A DNA stretch of 64,000 nucleotides from Nitrospirota bacterium (GCA_029261155.1 JAJDBW010000001.1:52666-116665), one strand, 5' to 3'. Shown: positions 34,880-45,251, counted from the first letter of the stretch. The notes: generated by a model from the letters alone, not told the origin. Made by a program: numbers and translations.

Positions 34880-36123
34880 CGAAGGCCCTCCCAGAGCGAA
34901 CTGCTCTTCGCGGTCTTCCAAAAAGACCGGTCTTGGACTTCGCGAGACAAATTGTAGAGGACGCCGAGCGCCATGCAGTTGGACAAGAGAGACGAACCGC
35001 CATAGCTGAGAAAGGGGAGCGGTAAGCCTTTGGTTGGGAGGAGCCCGGTGACGACACCCATGTTCATTAAGGCGGGCAAGGTAATTACGAGGGTCATGCC
35101 GATGGCGAGCAGCCGATGAAAAGAAGATTCGACCCGAAGCGCGATTCTGGCCCCGCGCCATAACAGGGCGGTAAAGCACACGAGGACAAACATCGTTCCC
35201 ACCAATCCGAAGCTTTCTCCGATGACGGCGAAAATAAAATCGGTGTGCGGCTCTGGTAGAAAAAAGAGGATTTGTTTTCCATCCGCCAAGCCGGTGCCTG
35301 TCATTCCGCCGCTTCCCAAGGCGATCTGGGATTGAATCATCTGGAAACCGCTGCCCAAGGGTTCCTTCCAAGGATTTAAAAAAGTCAGGATGCGTTCTAA
35401 GCGGTAAGGCGAGGAAACAATCCAATAGCCGATAAAGGGAACAATCATGGTCGTGAGCGCTAGAAGTTGGGTGATGGGCATCCCGCCTAAAAATAAAAGG
35501 GATAAGGTTAAGGCGAGAATCACCACGGTGGTGCCGAGGTCGGGCTCAACCAAGACGAGCAGGGTCATAAGTCCAATAACGATGAGCGGCGGAGCCGCCC
35601 CTTCCAAAAAATGCTTAAGCTTGTCTTCTTTCTTTGCGATATAGTGCGCCAAATAAAGCACGGTAAATAACTTGGCCACCTCCGAGGGTTGGAAGGTAAC
35701 GGCGCCGATTCCGATCCAACGCCGCGCGCCGTTGATCTCTGTGCCGAAGATCAAGACCGAGGCCAGCATCAAAAAGACGATCGCGGCCATTGGGATGATC
35801 CATGCGCGGAGCCGATCGATTTCGATCCGCGAAGTGATTGTGAAGGCGATGAGACCGACGAGGCTCCATTGGAGTTGTTTTTTAATAAAGTGAAACGAGT
35901 CCTGATAGTTGCGTTCGGCCAAGGGACTACTGGCGTTGTAGATCATGACCAGCCCAAGTCCACAGAGGATGAGCACGGTTACAAGAAGGCTCCAATCTCC
36001 AGGGAGCAAGGGCGATCGCGTCTGTGTCTCCTTTTTTTTAAGGAGCCCCTCAGCGCCAAAAGGCAGTGCGGTTTGCGCCGTATTTCTCAAGCGCTTAGGT
36101 CGTTTTGCCGCTGCGCGCTTCAA
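34876..36123 (-). CDS. ftsW: Lipid II polymerase FtsW (SEDS family)
   Basis: A 415-residue integral membrane protein with about ten helices after a basic N-terminal tail of some 45 residues. SEDS motifs: YNASSPLA, GARRWIGIGAVTFQPSEVAKL, VLVEPDLGTTVVI with the catalytic Asp, and LPTKGLPLPFLSYGGSSLLSN. It polymerises septal glycan with FtsI. It overlaps murD upstream and murG downstream by 4 nt each, so all three are translationally coupled. Confidence 0.96.
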   Translation of the reverse strand: MKRAAAKRPKRLRNTAQTALPFGAEGLLKKKETQTRSPLLPGDWSLLVTVLILCGLGLVMIYNASSPLAERNYQDSFHFIKKQLQWSLVGLIAFTITSRIEIDRLRAWIIPMAAIVFLMLASVLIFGTEINGARRWIGIGAVTFQPSEVAKLFTVLYLAHYIAKKEDKLKHFLEGAAPPLIVIGLMTLLVLVEPDLGTTVVILALTLSLLFLGGMPITQLLALTTMIVPFIGYWIVSSPYRLERILTFLNPWKEPLGSGFQMIQSQIALGSGGMTGTGLADGKQILFFLPEPHTDFIFAVIGESFGLVGTMFVLVCFTALLWRGARIALRVESSFHRLLAIGMTLVITLPALMNMGVVTGLLPTKGLPLPFLSYGGSSLLSNCMALGVLYNLSREVQDRSFWKTAKSSSLWEGLR

Positions 36124-37448
36124 GCGAGTCCCTCTACGGCTTCCTTAAATACCGCGCCGCGATGTTCGTAATCGCGAAACATATCGAAGCTCGCGCAGCC
36201 AGGCGAAAGAAGGATGGTGTCTCCCGTTTGGGCCAGGGATGCGGCCTGACTGACGGCTTCGTGCATTGAATCGACGCAGACATGATGCGTGTGTCCGGAA
36301 AAGACCTCCAACATTTCGGCTTGGCTTTCGCCGATTAAGATAAGGTGTTTGACTTTGCGGAGCACAGGATCACGAAGGGGTAAAAAGTCGGTTCCCTTAC
36401 TTTTGCCCCCGGCGATTAAGATGACCGGCCCCTTCATATTTTCCAATGACCGGACGACGGCCCCGACGTTGGTGCCTTTCGAATCGTTGATATACTGTAC
36501 ACCTCGAAAAGACCGGACGAATTCCATGCGGTGGGATAGGCCTTTGAAGCCCATTAGTGTTTGTGCAATACCTTCGATGGAGCAGCCGCAGAGTAAGGTC
36601 ATGGCTGTTGCGGCCAAGATGTTTTCAAGCAAACAATGCGCCGCGGGGGGGAGGTCGTCGAGGCGGCAGATGGACTCCGCTTCGCCGCGCAGGGTTGAGT
36701 AGATGGACCCTTCCTGAAGGTAGACCCCGTATTCGACTTTTTGGCTTCGACTGAAATAGGCGGTTGATGCCTTGATCGCAGGAGGATGGGAAAGGGGATC
36801 GTCCAGATTGAGCACGGCGTAATCTTGGTTGCTTTGGTTTTCGAAGATGCGCCACTTGGCCCTTTGGTAGGATTGGAAGTCGGGATAGCGATCAAGGTGA
36901 TCCGGTGTGATGTTTAATAAGGTGGCGATACGCGGGCAGAGGTCGCTCACGGATTCCAATTGAAAAGAACTCAATTCAGCAACAATGAAATCCCATGTTG
37001 CAGAGACGGCTTCAGAAAGCGGAAGACCGAGATTACCGCCGACAAAGACCTGCCAGCCCCAGTTTTTTAGGATTTCTCCGACCAAAGTGGTGGTGGTGCT
37101 TTTTCCGTTGGTGCCCGTAATGGCGATGATGGGTGCGGAAAGGAGACTGGCCGCCAATTCGACCTCGGCGATGAGGGGAATGCCGAGGTCCCGAAGCCGG
37201 GCCACGGGCAGCCGGTCTCGCGCAACGCCCGGACTCAAAACCACCATGTCGGCCGAGGTTAAGTCATCCTCGTGCCAACCCCCCATCTGGAATCGCATGG
37301 AAGGGGAAAGATTGGGCGGGATGTCCCGCATCCGATCATCGACGACGAGGACATCGGCACCCTGTTTGGATAAGAGCGTCGCGGCGGCCATGCCGCTTTT
37401 CCCCATACCCACGACGGAGACGTGTTTTTTATTAAAATCAAATTTCAT
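36120..37448 (-). CDS. murD: UDP-MurNAc-L-alanine-D-glutamate ligase
   Basis: A 442-residue Mur ligase. The N-terminal Rossmann motif is VSVVGMGKSGMAAATLLSKQGADVLVVDD, the ATP loop GTNGKSTTTTLVGEIL, then NITPDHLDRY, INDSKGTNVGAV and VILIAGGKSKGTDF. The closing LLSPGCASFDMFRDYEHRG is diagnostic for MurD. It lies 4 nt after mraY. Confidence 0.96.
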   Translation of the reverse strand: MKFDFNKKHVSVVGMGKSGMAAATLLSKQGADVLVVDDRMRDIPPNLSPSMRFQMGGWHEDDLTSADMVVLSPGVARDRLPVARLRDLGIPLIAEVELAASLLSAPIIAITGTNGKSTTTTLVGEILKNWGWQVFVGGNLGLPLSEAVSATWDFIVAELSSFQLESVSDLCPRIATLLNITPDHLDRYPDFQSYQRAKWRIFENQSNQDYAVLNLDDPLSHPPAIKASTAYFSRSQKVEYGVYLQEGSIYSTLRGEAESICRLDDLPPAAHCLLENILAATAMTLLCGCSIEGIAQTLMGFKGLSHRMEFVRSFRGVQYINDSKGTNVGAVVRSLENMKGPVILIAGGKSKGTDFLPLRDPVLRKVKHLILIGESQAEMLEVFSGHTHHVCVDSMHEAVSQAASLAQTGDTILLSPGCASFDMFRDYEHRGAVFKEAVEGLA

Positions 37449-37452
37449 AGGC

Positions 37453-38529
37453 TCAGCGTAATTTTAAGGTACTTAAACCAATCAAACCTAAAATAATGGC
37501 GATGATCCAAAAGCGAACGACAACCTTGGGTTCTTCCCAGCCTTTTAACTCAAAGTGATGATGAATGGGCGCCATCAGAAAAACCCGTTTTCCGCGCGAT
37601 TTAAAAGAGGCGACCTGAAAAATAACGGAGAGGGCTTCGATGACAAAGATGCCGCCGACCAAGGCCAAGAGCAATTCGTGTTTCGAAATGACCGCAACGG
37701 TGCCAAGCGCACCGCCAAGGGGCAGCGAGCCGATGTCGCCCATGAAGATTGTCGCCGGATAGGCATTGAACCAAAGAAAACCCAGGGCCGAGCCCAAAAT
37801 GGCGCCGCAAAAAACGGCCAACTCGCCCGCGCCTTTAATATTTTGAATAATAAGATAATTTGAAAAATCGACGTGACCGCTAACATAGGAAACAATCATG
37901 TAAGTCACTGCGGTGACCATGACGGGGCCAATGGCGAGGCCATCTAAGCCGTCAGTCAGGTTGACGGCGTTCGAGGCGCCGACAATAACGAGGATGGCGA
38001 AGGGGATATAAAAAACGCCCAGATCGGGGCGGACATTCTTAAAAAAAGGAACGGACAAAACTGTGGAATAGGCTGAGGATTCATAGAGTCCCCATCCAAT
38101 AATTAAGGCCACAAGGATTTGAAGTCCAAATTTATAGCGAGGCGCGAGACCCTTCGGATCTTTTCTCACGCATTTGAGGTAGTCATCCCAAAAACCGATC
38201 AGGCCGAAGCCTGTGGTCGAAAATAAAACCAGCCAGATGTAGAGGTTGGTCATGTCGGCCCAGAGTAGGGTGGATATGATGATGGCGATGAGGATCATCA
38301 GTCCGCCCATGGTCGGCGTGCCCGATTTGTCGAGGTGCGTCTTGGGTCCGTCGTCTCGCACGGTTTGCCCAATTTGATAGCGCTTGAGGAGTTCGGTGAC
38401 TTTTTTGCCGATCAAGAATGAAATCAAGAGCGCCGTCACAACGGCATAGATCGTTCTGAAGGTGATATAGCGAAAGACGTTCAAAAAAGAGTAAGTGGTG
38501 TGGAGGGGGTAGATGAGATTATAAAACAT
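37453..38529 (-). CDS. mraY: Phospho-N-acetylmuramoyl-pentapeptide transferase
   Basis: A 358-residue membrane enzyme that makes lipid I. The start at 38529 ([21 protein letters not shown]) lies inside the murF end (11-nt overlap). Signatures: [23 protein letters not shown] (catalytic Asp pair), [16 protein letters not shown] and [12 protein letters not shown]. About ten transmembrane segments are visible. Length equals that of well-studied MraY enzymes. Confidence 0.96.
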   Translation of the reverse strand: MFYNLIYPLHTTYSFLNVFRYITFRTIYAVVTALLISFLIGKKVTELLKRYQIGQTVRDDGPKTHLDKSGTPTMGGLMILIAIIISTLLWADMTNLYIWLVLFSTTGFGLIGFWDDYLKCVRKDPKGLAPRYKFGLQILVALIIGWGLYESSAYSTVLSVPFFKNVRPDLGVFYIPFAILVIVGASNAVNLTDGLDGLAIGPVMVTAVTYMIVSYVSGHVDFSNYLIIQNIKGAGELAVFCGAILGSALGFLWFNAYPATIFMGDIGSLPLGGALGTVAVISKHELLLALVGGIFVIEALSVIFQVASFKSRGKRVFLMAPIHHHFELKGWEEPKVVVRFWIIAIILGLIGLSTLKLR

Positions 38530-39928
38530 CCGAAAGTGTCTCCAAGAGCGTTTCCATTCGCATTCCACGGGATCCTTTGATTAGGAGCGTGACGCCTTTT
38601 TTTAGCATCGGTTTCAGTTCAGCAGCGGCGGCGCTCAAGTCCGGCTGGCTTGAAAGTGCCTTTTCGCTTAAACCGCCGGTCCGGGCACCTTCTACCGTTG
38701 CATCCGCCGAAGGTCCGACGGCGATCAATCGATCGATTCCCAATTCCGCTAGCGTTCGACCCAATTCCAGATGCGCGGCATGCGTCGTGCCGCCGAGCTC
38801 TAGCATTTCGCCCAGCACGGCGATGCGCGGGCCTTGATGCTTCGGATAGCGTGCCAGTAGTTTGAGCGCGGCCTTCATGGAGTCGGGGTTGGCATTGTAG
38901 GCATCAAAGATCAGGGTCAGACCCTGACGCTTTATGATTTCCATTCGCTGTTTCGGCGGTGAAAAATGGGTAAGCCCTTCGCGGATTTCATCCAAGTCGA
39001 AGCCAAGACTGGTGGCGACTGTCGCGGCACCGAGGGCATTGCTCATTTGATGGCGGCCGGGTATCGGAAGTTTGATGACGGTGGATTCTTTTTTCGGCCG
39101 CTTTCGCTGAAGCGTAAACTGGGCACGGATTCCATCCTCGACGCGCGCTTCGGCACAAAGATCGGCTTTTGGATCGAAGCCGAAGGTCCAAGGGTTTTTC
39201 ACGCGGGTCGTCCAGGGCTTGAGAAAACGGTCGTCCCGATTGATGGCAGCGCTTCCATTCGTTCCCAAAGATTTAAAAAGGACGGTCTTCTCTTTGGCGA
39301 CGCCTTCGAGATTGCTCAGGCCTTCCAAGTGGGCCGCGCCGATATTGGTAATGAGTCCAACCGTCGGTTTTGCGATGTCGCAGAGCAGTTTCATTTCCCC
39401 TTTCTGATTTATCCCCATTTCAACCACGGCCGCCTGATGTGAGCGCTCCAAATTCAAGAGCGTGAGGGGCAGGCCGATGTGGTTGTTGAAATTTCCCTCG
39501 TTTTTTAAGACTGGACCTCGTTGTTCTAAAATCGTTGCCGTCATTTCTTTTGTGGTCGTCTTTCCGTTACTGCCGGTGATGCCGATAAGCGGCAAGGTGA
39601 AACGCGCACGATGCCAGCCCGCCAACTTTTGGAGCGCGGCCAGGGGCTCGTCGACCAAGATGAAAGAAAATCGTTCACGCAGTGGCCCCCACTGATGTTC
39701 TCGCTGTCGAAAGGCCGCGCGTGAAACCAGAGCGCCGATCGCTTTTTTCCGAAAGGCGTTTTCGACATAATCGTGTCCATCGAAGCGCGGACCCGATAAG
39801 GCGATAAAGAGTTCTTTCGGCGCAATCGTACGTGTGTCGATCGAAAAGCCGCCCAAAGCCCGATTGAAATTGAGATTGCCTTGTAGGGTGCCGCCACTGC
39901 CAAGCAGAACCTCCTCAATGATCCACAT
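38519..39928 (-). CDS. murF: UDP-MurNAc-tripeptide-D-alanyl-D-alanine ligase
   Basis: A 469-residue Mur ligase adding D-Ala-D-Ala. Motifs: [28 protein letters not shown] at the N-terminus, [49 protein letters not shown] and [17 protein letters not shown]. The C-terminal [15 protein letters not shown] is typical. It overlaps murE by 14 nt. Confidence 0.96.
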   Translation of the reverse strand: MWIIEEVLLGSGGTLQGNLNFNRALGGFSIDTRTIAPKELFIALSGPRFDGHDYVENAFRKKAIGALVSRAAFRQREHQWGPLRERFSFILVDEPLAALQKLAGWHRARFTLPLIGITGSNGKTTTKEMTATILEQRGPVLKNEGNFNNHIGLPLTLLNLERSHQAAVVEMGINQKGEMKLLCDIAKPTVGLITNIGAAHLEGLSNLEGVAKEKTVLFKSLGTNGSAAINRDDRFLKPWTTRVKNPWTFGFDPKADLCAEARVEDGIRAQFTLQRKRPKKESTVIKLPIPGRHQMSNALGAATVATSLGFDLDEIREGLTHFSPPKQRMEIIKRQGLTLIFDAYNANPDSMKAALKLLARYPKHQGPRIAVLGEMLELGGTTHAAHLELGRTLAELGIDRLIAVGPSADATVEGARTGGLSEKALSSQPDLSAAAAELKPMLKKGVTLLIKGSRGMRMETLLETLSDVL

Positions 39929-41465
39929 TACTTTCTTCTCGACTTCCTTTTTGGATCGATCCCAGACGTCGTTTTAAGGCGGATCGGGCTTCCGCACGGT
40001 CGTCGAAAGGGAGGCGCTTGTTTCCGATTTGCTGATCGCCTTCATGTCCCTTTCCCGCGATGACCACCACATCTCCCGATTCCGCCAAGTCGATGGCGCG
40101 CCCGATAGCCTCCTGCCGGTCGACGATTTTTTCGTAGTCGACCCCTGTCCCGTCGGCCTTTGGCCTAAAGCCCGTCTCGACTTCTTCAAGAATGGCCTCC
40201 GGCTTCTCCCCTCTGGGGTTGTCGGAGGTTAGTATCATTTTATGGCTCCATTCCGCGGCGGCTTGGGCCATCTTAGGACGTTTTCCTCGATCACGATCGC
40301 CGCCGCAGCCGAAAAGGGTGATGATCCGCTTGTGCGCAAGTCCCGCGACCGCGCTCAAGAGCCTTGAGAGCGCGTCGGCGGTGTGGGCGTAATCGACGAT
40401 AACGGTAAAATCCTGTCCTTCGTCGATCTGTTCAAAGCGACCTGGGATTGAAGTCATTGATGCGAGTCCGGCGGTGATCACTTCGCTGGAAAGACCGAGC
40501 GACAATCCGGCGCTCAGGGCGGCAAGCAGGTTATACATATTGTGGCGACCGACGAGAGGGGAGCGCACTGCGATTCGACCCAGGGGGCTTTGCACTTGCA
40601 TTTCAATGCCTGCCTTACCCGACGTAAAATCGAGCGGATAGATATCGCACTTTCCTTCTAAGCCGTAGACCCAGGCCGGACATGACAATTCCGCGGCGAG
40701 CCGTTTCCCCCAAGGGTCGTCTCCATTGATAATCGCTCGCCCGACGCATTGTTCAAAGAGGCCTTTTTTGGCGCGGTAATAGTCTTCCATTGTTTTATGG
40801 TAATCGAGATGTTCTTCCGTCAGATTCGAAAAAACCGCGGTCTGGAATCGCAAGCCGGCAACGCGTCCTTGTGTCAGCGCATGAGAGGAGACTTCCATAC
40901 AAACGTGACTCAGACCCCGGCTGCGCATCTTTGAAAAGAGTCGATGCAGATCGAGCAGGCCGGGGGTGGTATTCTTCGCGGGATATTCTTCATCGCCAAG
41001 CCGATAGGTGATTGTGCTTAGCAAACTCGTTTGTAAACCGTTTTGACGCAACAAAGCGTCGATAAGATAGGCCGTTGTTGTTTTTCCGTTGGTTCCCGTA
41101 ATACCAATGAGACACAAGTCTTCCGCCGGATTTTCGAAAAAATAGGGCGCGAGATGGGCGAGGGCTGCCCGGGAATCCGAAACGCGAACAAAGGTCGTTG
41201 AGGCATAGTTTTTCACTGTGTCTGGAAAAGGCACCTGTTCCAGTACAAGGGCACGGGCTTGCTTTTGGAGGGCTTCCGAAATAAAGTCGTGGCCGTCACG
41301 TTCGACCCCTTTGAGGGCGATGAAGAGGCTACCTGCTTTGACAGCGCGTGAGTCGACTGCGAGATCTTCGATCTCGATATCCCGCTGTCCCAGACATTCG
41401 ATCATAGTATTCCTATCGCCTTCTCGGCGTTTTGAGTAAGTATCGATCCATTGACCGAGATTCAC
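39915..41465 (-). CDS. murE: UDP-MurNAc-L-Ala-D-Glu:meso-diaminopimelate ligase
   Basis: About 516 residues. I choose GTG 41465, which forms a GTGA overlap with the ftsI stop and gives the normal MurE N-terminus (VNLGQWIDTYSK...); ATG 41405 is the alternative. Features: LAVDSRAVKAGSLFIALKG, ITGTNGKTTTAYLID, EVSSHAL, FSNLTEEHLDYH, VDYAHTADAL and LTSDNPRGEKPEAIL. The DNPR motif is the one that selects meso-diaminopimelate, so the wall is A1gamma-type as in diderms. Confidence 0.95.
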   Translation of the reverse strand: MNLGQWIDTYSKRREGDRNTMIECLGQRDIEIEDLAVDSRAVKAGSLFIALKGVERDGHDFISEALQKQARALVLEQVPFPDTVKNYASTTFVRVSDSRAALAHLAPYFFENPAEDLCLIGITGTNGKTTTAYLIDALLRQNGLQTSLLSTITYRLGDEEYPAKNTTPGLLDLHRLFSKMRSRGLSHVCMEVSSHALTQGRVAGLRFQTAVFSNLTEEHLDYHKTMEDYYRAKKGLFEQCVGRAIINGDDPWGKRLAAELSCPAWVYGLEGKCDIYPLDFTSGKAGIEMQVQSPLGRIAVRSPLVGRHNMYNLLAALSAGLSLGLSSEVITAGLASMTSIPGRFEQIDEGQDFTVIVDYAHTADALSRLLSAVAGLAHKRIITLFGCGGDRDRGKRPKMAQAAAEWSHKMILTSDNPRGEKPEAILEEVETGFRPKADGTGVDYEKIVDRQEAIGRAIDLAESGDVVVIAGKGHEGDQQIGNKRLPFDDRAEARSALKRRLGSIQKGSREESNVDH

Positions 41466-43282
41466 TGCCTTGGGCCGATTCGCACCATTGCATGCGCGAC
41501 ACGGCCCTCCTTTTCTTTTGCTGCCACGCGTTTTAAACTTTTCCTGTCCCGATCGATGTCCCGTTCCCACGGCTTTGCTTTGGGGCGTTCTCTTTGGGGC
41601 GGTATTTTCAAATAATGGAGAACGTCTTTGGCGATGTTTGCAAAAACTGGCGCGGCAATTTCGCCACCCCAGGCAATACCTTTTGGCTCGTCCACCATAA
41701 CGAGGATAGAAATCACGGGGTTATCGGCGGGGACAAAACCAACAAAAGAACTGACGTACTTATCTCTGGAATAGCGGCCGGTCGCGCTGTCTATTTTTTG
41801 GGCCGTGCCCGTTTTACCAGCGACGGCATAACCGGGGATGCTGGCCAATCGCGCTGTGCCGTTCTCGGAAACCACTTCTTTGAGGATTTGGACGAGTTGC
41901 TCGGTCGTTTCTTCTGAAACGACTCTCCTTCGAATTAAGGCCGCCTTTTCGCGAAGGCCTTTTCCGCTACTTGTTTCTTTGACAATGCGTGGGGTCATCA
42001 GCCAGCCGCCATTGGCCACGGCGGAAGTCGCCGTCACCATTTGGAGCGGGGTGACCCCAATTTCTTGACCGATCGCGATCGAGGCAAGCGAACGACTCGA
42101 CCAATTTTTCCGTGACCGCAGCATGCCAGGAGATTCGCCCACCAGGTCCACACCGAGCCGTTCTCCAAAACCGAAGGCCTTCGCGTAGCTTAAAAGCCGG
42201 TCGGCGCCAAGAATTTCGGCGACTTTGATGGTGCCGATGTTGCTCGATTTTGCGATGACCTGGCGGAAGGAGACGGTCCCGATGGCGTTGTGATCGTGGA
42301 TCACTGTCCCCCGGACCGGATAGGTCCCTTCTTCGCAATCGACCAAGTCGTCCGGGTGGATGAGGTTTTCTTCAAGCGCCGCGGCGGCGGTGATAATTTT
42401 AAAGGTCGATCCCGGTTCGTAAAAATCGGTGATGGCGCGGTTTCGCCATTGAGATGGCTGTGAGGTTTTCACGCGGTTGGGGTCGAATTCTGGTCGAACG
42501 GCCATCGACAGGATTTCGCCGCTCCAGGGATCCATGACAATGACGGTTCCCCCTTCTGCGCCCGTTTTTTCAACGATGGCGTCGAGTTCGCGCTCACTGA
42601 TGTATTGGATGATCTCATCGACGGTCAGTGTGAGATCGCTACCCGGAGAGGGTCGGATGTAGTTAAAGCCTTTGGGGAAAACCGAATGACCGAAGGCGTC
42701 CCGCTCTAGGATTAATCCGCCGTTTTTCCCCTGAAGTGTCGCATTATATTTTCGTTCGATGCCTTCAAGGCCCTGGTTGTCGAGACCGGCAAAGCCGATA
42801 AGATGACCAAAAAGTGCGCCCTTGGGATAGATCCTTTTGCTTTCTGTGATGAAGCCTATTCCCTTGATGTTTTCTTTCTCTATTTGCGCCATTTTTTCAG
42901 GGCTGATTTTTCGGTTTAGCCAAACGAATTGCCCCCCTTTGCGAAGTTTTTTGAAAATGTTTTTTTGCGAGAGCCCCAAGAGCGGTGCCAGTCGGCGGGA
43001 GGCAGCGAGCGGTTCTTTAATTTCTGCCGGAATCGCATAGACCGAAGGGCGCTCGGTGTCGAGGGCGAGGATCCGGCCCTTCCGATCATAAATCGTACCT
43101 CGCTCGGCTTCGATTTCGACGCTTTTTTCTTGCGCCTGTTCTGCCCGTGCCAACCATTCTTCATGTTGGAGGCCCTGAACGACGACCAAGCGGAGCGAGA
43201 TCAAGATAAACCCAAAAGCCATTAGGGCAAGCAGGGTGTAAAAACGCGGATGCTTTAAAACGATTTTCGGTCTTTGGATCAT
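41462..43282 (-). CDS. ftsI: Septal peptidoglycan transpeptidase FtsI (PBP3)
   Basis: A 606-residue class B PBP. One N-terminal helix (FYTLLALMAFGFILISLRLVVVQGL), then the dimerisation domain with RGTIYDRKGRILA, and the transpeptidase domain with EPGSTFK (active-site Ser), SSN and AGKTGTAQK. The last 50 residues are very basic (RERPKAKPWERDIDRDRKSLKRVAAKEK), an unusual extension that could contact polymer or membrane. AAGGAGG precedes ATG 43282. The 200 bases upstream (43283-43482) hold no convincing gene; a 34-codon frame ending at the ribosome site is the only candidate. Confidence 0.96.
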   Translation of the reverse strand: MIQRPKIVLKHPRFYTLLALMAFGFILISLRLVVVQGLQHEEWLARAEQAQEKSVEIEAERGTIYDRKGRILALDTERPSVYAIPAEIKEPLAASRRLAPLLGLSQKNIFKKLRKGGQFVWLNRKISPEKMAQIEKENIKGIGFITESKRIYPKGALFGHLIGFAGLDNQGLEGIERKYNATLQGKNGGLILERDAFGHSVFPKGFNYIRPSPGSDLTLTVDEIIQYISERELDAIVEKTGAEGGTVIVMDPWSGEILSMAVRPEFDPNRVKTSQPSQWRNRAITDFYEPGSTFKIITAAAALEENLIHPDDLVDCEEGTYPVRGTVIHDHNAIGTVSFRQVIAKSSNIGTIKVAEILGADRLLSYAKAFGFGERLGVDLVGESPGMLRSRKNWSSRSLASIAIGQEIGVTPLQMVTATSAVANGGWLMTPRIVKETSSGKGLREKAALIRRRVVSEETTEQLVQILKEVVSENGTARLASIPGYAVAGKTGTAQKIDSATGRYSRDKYVSSFVGFVPADNPVISILVMVDEPKGIAWGGEIAAPVFANIAKDVLHYLKIPPQRERPKAKPWERDIDRDRKSLKRVAAKEKEGRVAHAMVRIGPRQ

Positions 43283-43482
43283 GAAAAGACCTCCTTAGGT
43301 ATGAATCATCAAGGTCGGACCTTCGACGCGACAGTCCTTGGTCGAACGCGAGTTTCTTTGTCTCGCAAAAAATGAATGTCTATCGGAATGTTCCTTCATC
43401 TTGTGCAGGCCTCATTCCTTCTCGCGCTCTTGAGCAAGTTAAGTGGTGGTGACCGGGTGCTTTTATGGGTAGCCTATCCGGC

Positions 43483-43779
43483 TTACTCTTCTTCCCCATG
43501 GTTTTGTATCTCGGCTGCCACGTAGATGCGCTGGCCGGGATCAGCCGATTTCATCTGAAGTCGTTCAAGCGCGATTCGTTCGATCCGTTCGGCCGCGCTG
43601 AGGGAGGAAATTTCGGCGATCAATTCTTTTTGGCGGCGGAGGAGTTTCGTCTTTTTTTGTTGCAGGGCTTCTGTTTCATAACCGATTTGGATCATCTCGT
43701 TTCGCTGCCAGACGGCAAAAAAAGCCGTAAGGATCATCGGGACGATAAGTAAGATTACTAGCCTAATTCGCGGCATCAT
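43483..43779 (-). CDS. ftsL: FtsL-like cell division protein
   Basis: A 98-residue bitopic protein: one transmembrane helix (IRLVILLIVPMILTAFFAVWQ) followed by a leucine-zipper-like coiled coil (YETEALQQKKTKLLRRQKELIAEISSL) and the short LERLQMKSADPGQRIYV segment common to FtsL. FtsL links FtsQ/FtsB with FtsW-FtsI. Sequence conservation of the family is poor; assignment rests on topology and position between rsmH and ftsI. Confidence 0.85.
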   Translation of the reverse strand: MMPRIRLVILLIVPMILTAFFAVWQRNEMIQIGYETEALQQKKTKLLRRQKELIAEISSLSAAERIERIALERLQMKSADPGQRIYVAAEIQNHGEEE

Positions 43780-43784
43780 TCGCT

Positions 43785-44744
43785 TTAGGCGGCCCGTTCC
43801 AAAACCCGAAGCTTGGCGCTTCGTGCACGCCGGTTCTGGGCGATTTCGCTGGGTTCCGCTCTCTGAGGTTTTTTAAAAAGGTTGATAAATCGTTTTGACG
43901 ACGGTGCTTCCTTTTTCTGAGACCAACGTTTGAAGCACTGCTTTACAGCGCGATCTTCAATGGAATGAAAGGAGATGACGACGAGGCGTCCACCCAAGGC
44001 GAGGAGCGATATGGCGGCGGCCATGCCGGCTTCGATCTGGGCCATTTCATCATTCACCACCATTCTCAAGGCTTGAAAGGTTCGTGTGGCGGGGTGAATG
44101 CGCCCGTGCCGAAAGCGGCTGGGTACGGCCCGCCAAACGATTTGTTCTAATTCCTCGGTTCGCAGAATTCGTCCTTGCTCGCTTCGGTGTTGAATAATGC
44201 CGCGTGAAATGGGTGTCGCCCAGCGTTCTTCTCCAAATTTTTGGATGATGTCCTTTAGCTCCTTTTGGGACAGTCGGTTGACCAAGTCGGCTGCGGTCGG
44301 GCCGGATTCGACATCCATGCGCATGTCGAGCGGTCCGGGTTTCTGAAAGGAAAAGCCGCGCTCGGGGCGATCCAGTTGATAGGAAGACACACCAAAGTCG
44401 AAGAGAAATCCATTGGCTTCCTCATAATTCAGTTTTTTCATAATGTGAATGAGTTCCCGAAAGCTCCCTTTTTCAAGGTGCAGGCGATCCGATAAGGGCT
44501 TGAGTCTTGCCTTGGCCTGTTCCAATGCGCCAGCATCTCGGTCGATTCCGATGAGCTTGCCCTTGGGCGCTGTTTCCGTGAGGATGGCCTCGGCATGGCC
44601 GCCCAAGCCCAGGGTGCAGTCAACATAAAGCTTGTCTGTCCCCGGCTTACAATCGAGTCCTGCCAAGACGGCGTCGACCATGACCGGTTGGTGAATAATG
44701 GTTTTTTCTTCGCCTGTCTCTTCATTTTGCTCACGCTGCGTCAT
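43785..44744 (-). CDS. rsmH: 16S rRNA (cytosine1402-N4)-methyltransferase
   Basis: About 319 residues from ATG 44744 (MTQREQNEETGEEKTIIHQPVMVDAVL). SAM fold motifs: YVDCTLGLGGHAEAIL, LIGIDRDAGALEQA, NGFLFDFGVSSYQLDRPERGFSF, TRTFQALRMVVNDE and LVVISFHSIEDRAVKQCF. It methylates the ribosomal P site. The C-terminus is basic, as usual. It starts 14 bases after the mraZ stop; earlier in-frame starts lie within mraZ. Confidence 0.96.
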   Translation of the reverse strand: MTQREQNEETGEEKTIIHQPVMVDAVLAGLDCKPGTDKLYVDCTLGLGGHAEAILTETAPKGKLIGIDRDAGALEQAKARLKPLSDRLHLEKGSFRELIHIMKKLNYEEANGFLFDFGVSSYQLDRPERGFSFQKPGPLDMRMDVESGPTAADLVNRLSQKELKDIIQKFGEERWATPISRGIIQHRSEQGRILRTEELEQIVWRAVPSRFRHGRIHPATRTFQALRMVVNDEMAQIEAGMAAAISLLALGGRLVVISFHSIEDRAVKQCFKRWSQKKEAPSSKRFINLFKKPQRAEPSEIAQNRRARSAKLRVLERAA

Positions 44745-44758
44745 AAAAACCCTGATGC

Positions 44759-45202
44759 CTACATGCCGAGCTGCGCCATGGCTTTTTGAATTTCGTTTGG
44801 GTTCGCAGTCGTCAGGCTGTCTTCTTCCGACCATCGCTCCACATTCCATATCTCTATTTTGTGATCCATTCCGACCAGGCAGGTTTCTCCGTTGATCTCG
44901 GCATACTCTCGAAGCGGTGGTGGAATGAGGATTCGACCCTGCTTGTCGAGGGTGCAGGGCAAGGCCCGTGAATATAAAAAACGTAAGAAACGTCTAACTT
45001 CTGGGTCCATCGAAGGTAATTGTTTTGCTTTTTCTTTAAAATTGTTCCATTCTAATGAAGGATAGAGAACAAGACAGCGGTCGAGGTGCCTCGTGAGTAC
45101 GAGTGTCCCGTCAGGAGTCGCGTTGATCTCCTCGCGAAATTGCGTAGGAATGTTGAGTCGGCCTTTTACGTCGATGTTATGTTGAAACATCCCCATAAAC
45201 AT
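44759..45202 (-). CDS. mraZ: Transcriptional regulator MraZ
   Basis: About 147 residues from ATG 45202 (MFMGMFQHNIDVKGRLNIPTQFREEI). Two AbrB-like DXXXR repeats are visible: HNIDVKGRLNIPTQFR and CTLDKQGRILIPPPLREYA. MraZ forms a ring that binds TGGGN repeats and represses its own dcw operon. Such repeats lie directly upstream. The start is set by GGGGAGGA ten bases before. Confidence 0.95.
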   Translation of the reverse strand: MFMGMFQHNIDVKGRLNIPTQFREEINATPDGTLVLTRHLDRCLVLYPSLEWNNFKEKAKQLPSMDPEVRRFLRFLYSRALPCTLDKQGRILIPPPLREYAEINGETCLVGMDHKIEIWNVERWSEEDSLTTANPNEIQKAMAQLGM

Positions 45203-45216
45203 ATTGTTGCAATCCT

Positions 45217-45241
45217 CCCCACCTTGACCCACTTGGCCCCA
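45217..45241 (-). promoter_or_regulatory. MraZ operator, three TGGGN boxes
   Basis: On the minus strand TGGGG, TGGGT and TGGGG are each separated by exactly 5 nt (45241-45237, 45231-45227, 45221-45217). This is the known MraZ-binding arrangement. The last box merges with the ribosome site of mraZ, so binding could block both transcription and translation start. Confidence 0.85.
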
Positions 45242-45251
45242 CACTTAAGGA

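Noticed and set aside
34880..35425. Long in-frame N-terminal extension of murG
   Set aside because: It lies wholly inside ftsW in another frame, and the conserved MurG N-terminus begins at the ATGA overlap at 34879.
43283..43400. 34-codon frame ending at the ftsI ribosome site (possible leader peptide)
   Set aside because: No ribosome site of its own and no attenuator-like structure was found.
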